Positions 61,890 to 64,000 of a stretch of 64,000 bases of DNA are shown one piece after another (position 1 is the stretch's first letter; every line of letters starts with the position of its first letter). This stretch comes from Talinum fruticosum (Eukaryota > Streptophyta > Magnoliopsida > Caryophyllales > Talinaceae). Position numbers and translations under genes: made by a program. The notes under the pieces were generated by a model. It worked only from the letters and a program-made list of their open reading frames with translations, was not told the DNA's origin and ran no database searches. The stretch covers positions 186,001 to 250,000 of the forward strand of contig JAITYX010000139.1 of assembly GCA_021018815.1 (NCBI GenBank), read 5' to 3'.

Positions 61890-63529
61890 TAGGATGGGTT
61901 CTTTAAGGTATAATACATATATTATTATATAAGTATATATCATGGATTCTTTAAATAAAATTAATAAAAAAAATAATGGCAATAGTGGTAACGGCAACAA
62001 CACTAGTGACAAGTGAGAAAACACCATTTTAAAAACGTTTTTGTGTCTCTTTCTGTTTGGTAGCTCTTGGAGCAAAATGCTAGGGCCATAACATAATCCA
62101 ACAATCAAAACAATACAACTTTTTTGAAGTATCTAAGGCCTTATATTGGCATTATATGTTTTATCTTACTCTTTCAGAAATTACACTATATTTATTTCGA
62201 CGTTATTTCTAATAATAGGCAGTAAGATGCGGTAAAATTTAACTGTAAGTGATAAAAAATGATGTAGAATAATAGTTAGATTCAAGTAGAACAGGTACGT
62301 CGGTGCTCTTAAGAAACAAGTCTTTACTAGAGAAGTAATAAGACATTGATTTTTTAGAAAAAGGTTCTGAATTTTGTTCAAGCTTATAGGCACGAACGTT
62401 CAATTATGATTTCTAGGTGATCCTGCTTTTTTACTTTTCGACTGAAAATAACTGTATTAATAAGTTTTCTCTTAAGACCTCTAATGTTCATTCCCCAAAG
62501 TAATAAGGCACTGATTTTTGACAGCGGCATATGAAGGTCCAAATGTTTCTACTCTAGATTATGAACACCCACTTGGATATGTTGTTGCTTTGAATGTGTG
62601 CTCAATGATTGGGGTTATTTGCCCCACTTACAATAACTAGGGTTCCTAATGGTTGTTGGATCGCTTTGTTTCTTCTGGTATATATATGCATGTACTTTTT
62701 CCCAGTTTGGGTTACAAAATTTTGAGTGACATCTTGTTATTATAGGATTTGTGTTTCTACCATATATATTATATGCAACAATTTTTATTCTAATTACACT
62801 CGGTCATTTATTATTTGTTTAACCTATATTTAAGTAGCAAATTTTATATGTTAGGGTGACTTGTGTTGATAATCTTTAAAAAATTAATTACATGCAAATT
62901 AAAATATGAAATATTTATTAACCATTTTAAACAAAATTTAAACGTCACCTAAACAAATCATTTCATCAATTTGTTTATATAAAATAGTATCATTAAGAAA
63001 CCCGTACATTTGAAATTATAGAAAAGGTATAATATCAATTTAACCTCATGTGAATTTTATGATTAGTAGACATCATGAATGGATTGTTCTATTATGATAT
63101 GGGTCAAATTAGCTTTACATTGACCAGGTTTTGGATCTACAATATTTGAGTTGTAGTAGACTCAATCTTGGTGAAAATTTCGTATTAAAGTTTAATTTGG
63201 TTTTGGTCAATTTGAGTTTTGGATTTGTTTACAAAATGAGTTATTGTTGCCTACAAGAAATAATCTCTCCGTATTCCGTGTCATTAGAGGTAATAATTGT
63301 TGAGTCTTTAATGTTGGATCAAATATATATACTGATCATTTGATTTAAATTTCGAATTTGGTATTAGTTTTATCAGATATATCTATAATAACGTCTGTCT
63401 ATGATAACCAGAACTAATTATATGCACTGGCCTATTAAAAAGCATTTGTTGGAGAAAAATATTCAAACTTAAAAAGTGATTAAGACATTTTAGACGACCC
63501 ATGCCATGAAGAAGCCAAGCCTTCTCTCT

Positions 63530-64000
63530 CTCTCAAGCAAATTTTAAAAAGTTTTGAACGTTGAAAAGGGTCATAAAATGACAAGAGAAGGAGAAGTGAG
63601 ATACCACCAGCAACGGGCAGACTCAGGCTGGGATTCCCAAGAAAAATATGGTCATTTAAATTTTAATTGCCCCCTTCCCCGATTGTATTTGTTTGTCCCC
63701 TCTTTCACTCCCTCTCTCCCCACCCCTTTAATGCAATTACCCCTCTCTCTCTCTCTTGAGGTTGAAGAGGAGCTATCAAGGGCTCAATTTAAAGCTCTAA
63801 CCCACACGTTCACTGAAGACCCCAACTTGTTTTCTTCCATTGATTTCCTAAATCCTAACCGGGTTTTCAATTCTGTGTTCCTCTCTCCTCAGTTTGAAGC
63901 TTTGTACTTTGTAATGTGAGAAATTCCCCCATGCCAAGATAGCATCTTTCTCAGGTATAGCTCATTACTTTTCTGAAATTTTCTGCATGTAGTAGTTATG
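63530..64000 (+). promoter_or_regulatory. Probable leader of a further plus-strand gene, cut by the window edge
   Basis: After AT-rich DNA the sequence turns C/T-rich (63680-63770, including a CT run near 63742), as in plant leaders. A good splice donor, TTTCTCAG|GTATAG, lies near 63954. An ORF at 63554-63919 spans it but shows no family signature, so it is read as untranslated. The gene body would be to the right. Confidence 0.35.

Larger units (their letters stand above)
56608..63500. other. Intergenic, AT-rich, no gene seen
   Basis: It starts with the DA2 3' UTR (T-rich, to about 56870). The rest has A/T runs, the tandem repeats at 57321-57531 and a TA microsatellite at 61870-61889. ORFs such as 57984-58214 and 61830-62108 have no family features. 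Confidence 0.55.

Noticed and set aside
63554..63919. 121-codon ORF at the right edge
   Set aside because: Composition fits a CT-rich leader and no domain is recognisable; kept only as a probable leader.

Overview
This is nuclear DNA of a flowering plant, most likely a eudicot. It is AT-rich, with GT-AG introns, CT-rich gene leaders, microsatellites and small non-autonomous transposon relics. No prokaryotic, organellar or viral gene was seen. The species cannot be named from the sequence.

Layout. (1) 1-12.25 kb, minus strand: the 5' part of an intron-rich callose synthase gene of the CALS8/GSL4 type. Nineteen exons were reconstructed, about 776 codons; the glucan-synthase catalytic part lies beyond the left edge. 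(2) 15.0-18.55 kb, minus strand: a two-exon major-facilitator transporter of the plant organic cation/carnitine (OCT) family. (3) 18.7-30.7 kb: a long AT-rich intergenic block with microsatellites and two related MITE-like elements in inverted orientation. (4) 30.8-41.7 kb, plus strand: the nucleoporin NUP98, with FG repeats, a GLEBS motif and a C-terminal autoproteolytic domain, in 11 coding exons. (5) 42.2-42.6 kb, minus strand: a possible small membrane-anchored protein gene, unrecognised. (6) 46.0-56.6 kb, plus strand: a complete RING-type E3 ubiquitin ligase of the DA2/GW2 organ-size family, seven coding exons, 480 residues. (7) 56.6-63.5 kb: AT-rich intergenic DNA. (8) The last 0.5 kb looks like the CT-rich leader of another plus-strand gene.

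The genes do not form a pathway: a cell-wall polysaccharide synthase, a membrane transporter, a nuclear-pore protein and a growth-restricting ubiquitin ligase are ordinary plant neighbours. I found no new biological system.

The strongest unexpected signal is a set of seven single-base losses, each placed by homology and codon phase. There are two in CALS8, one likely in the OCT gene (where it also explains the missing start codon) and four in NUP98. Each can be explained by one base missing from a mononucleotide run of 3 to 7 bases. The DA2 gene and the long OCT exon have none. Homopolymer errors in the assembly are the most economical explanation, but gene decay cannot be excluded from sequence alone. 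Other observations are two ubiquitin-interacting-motif-like helices in DA2, upstream ORFs in its leader, and a MITE that begins eight bases after a NUP98 splice site.
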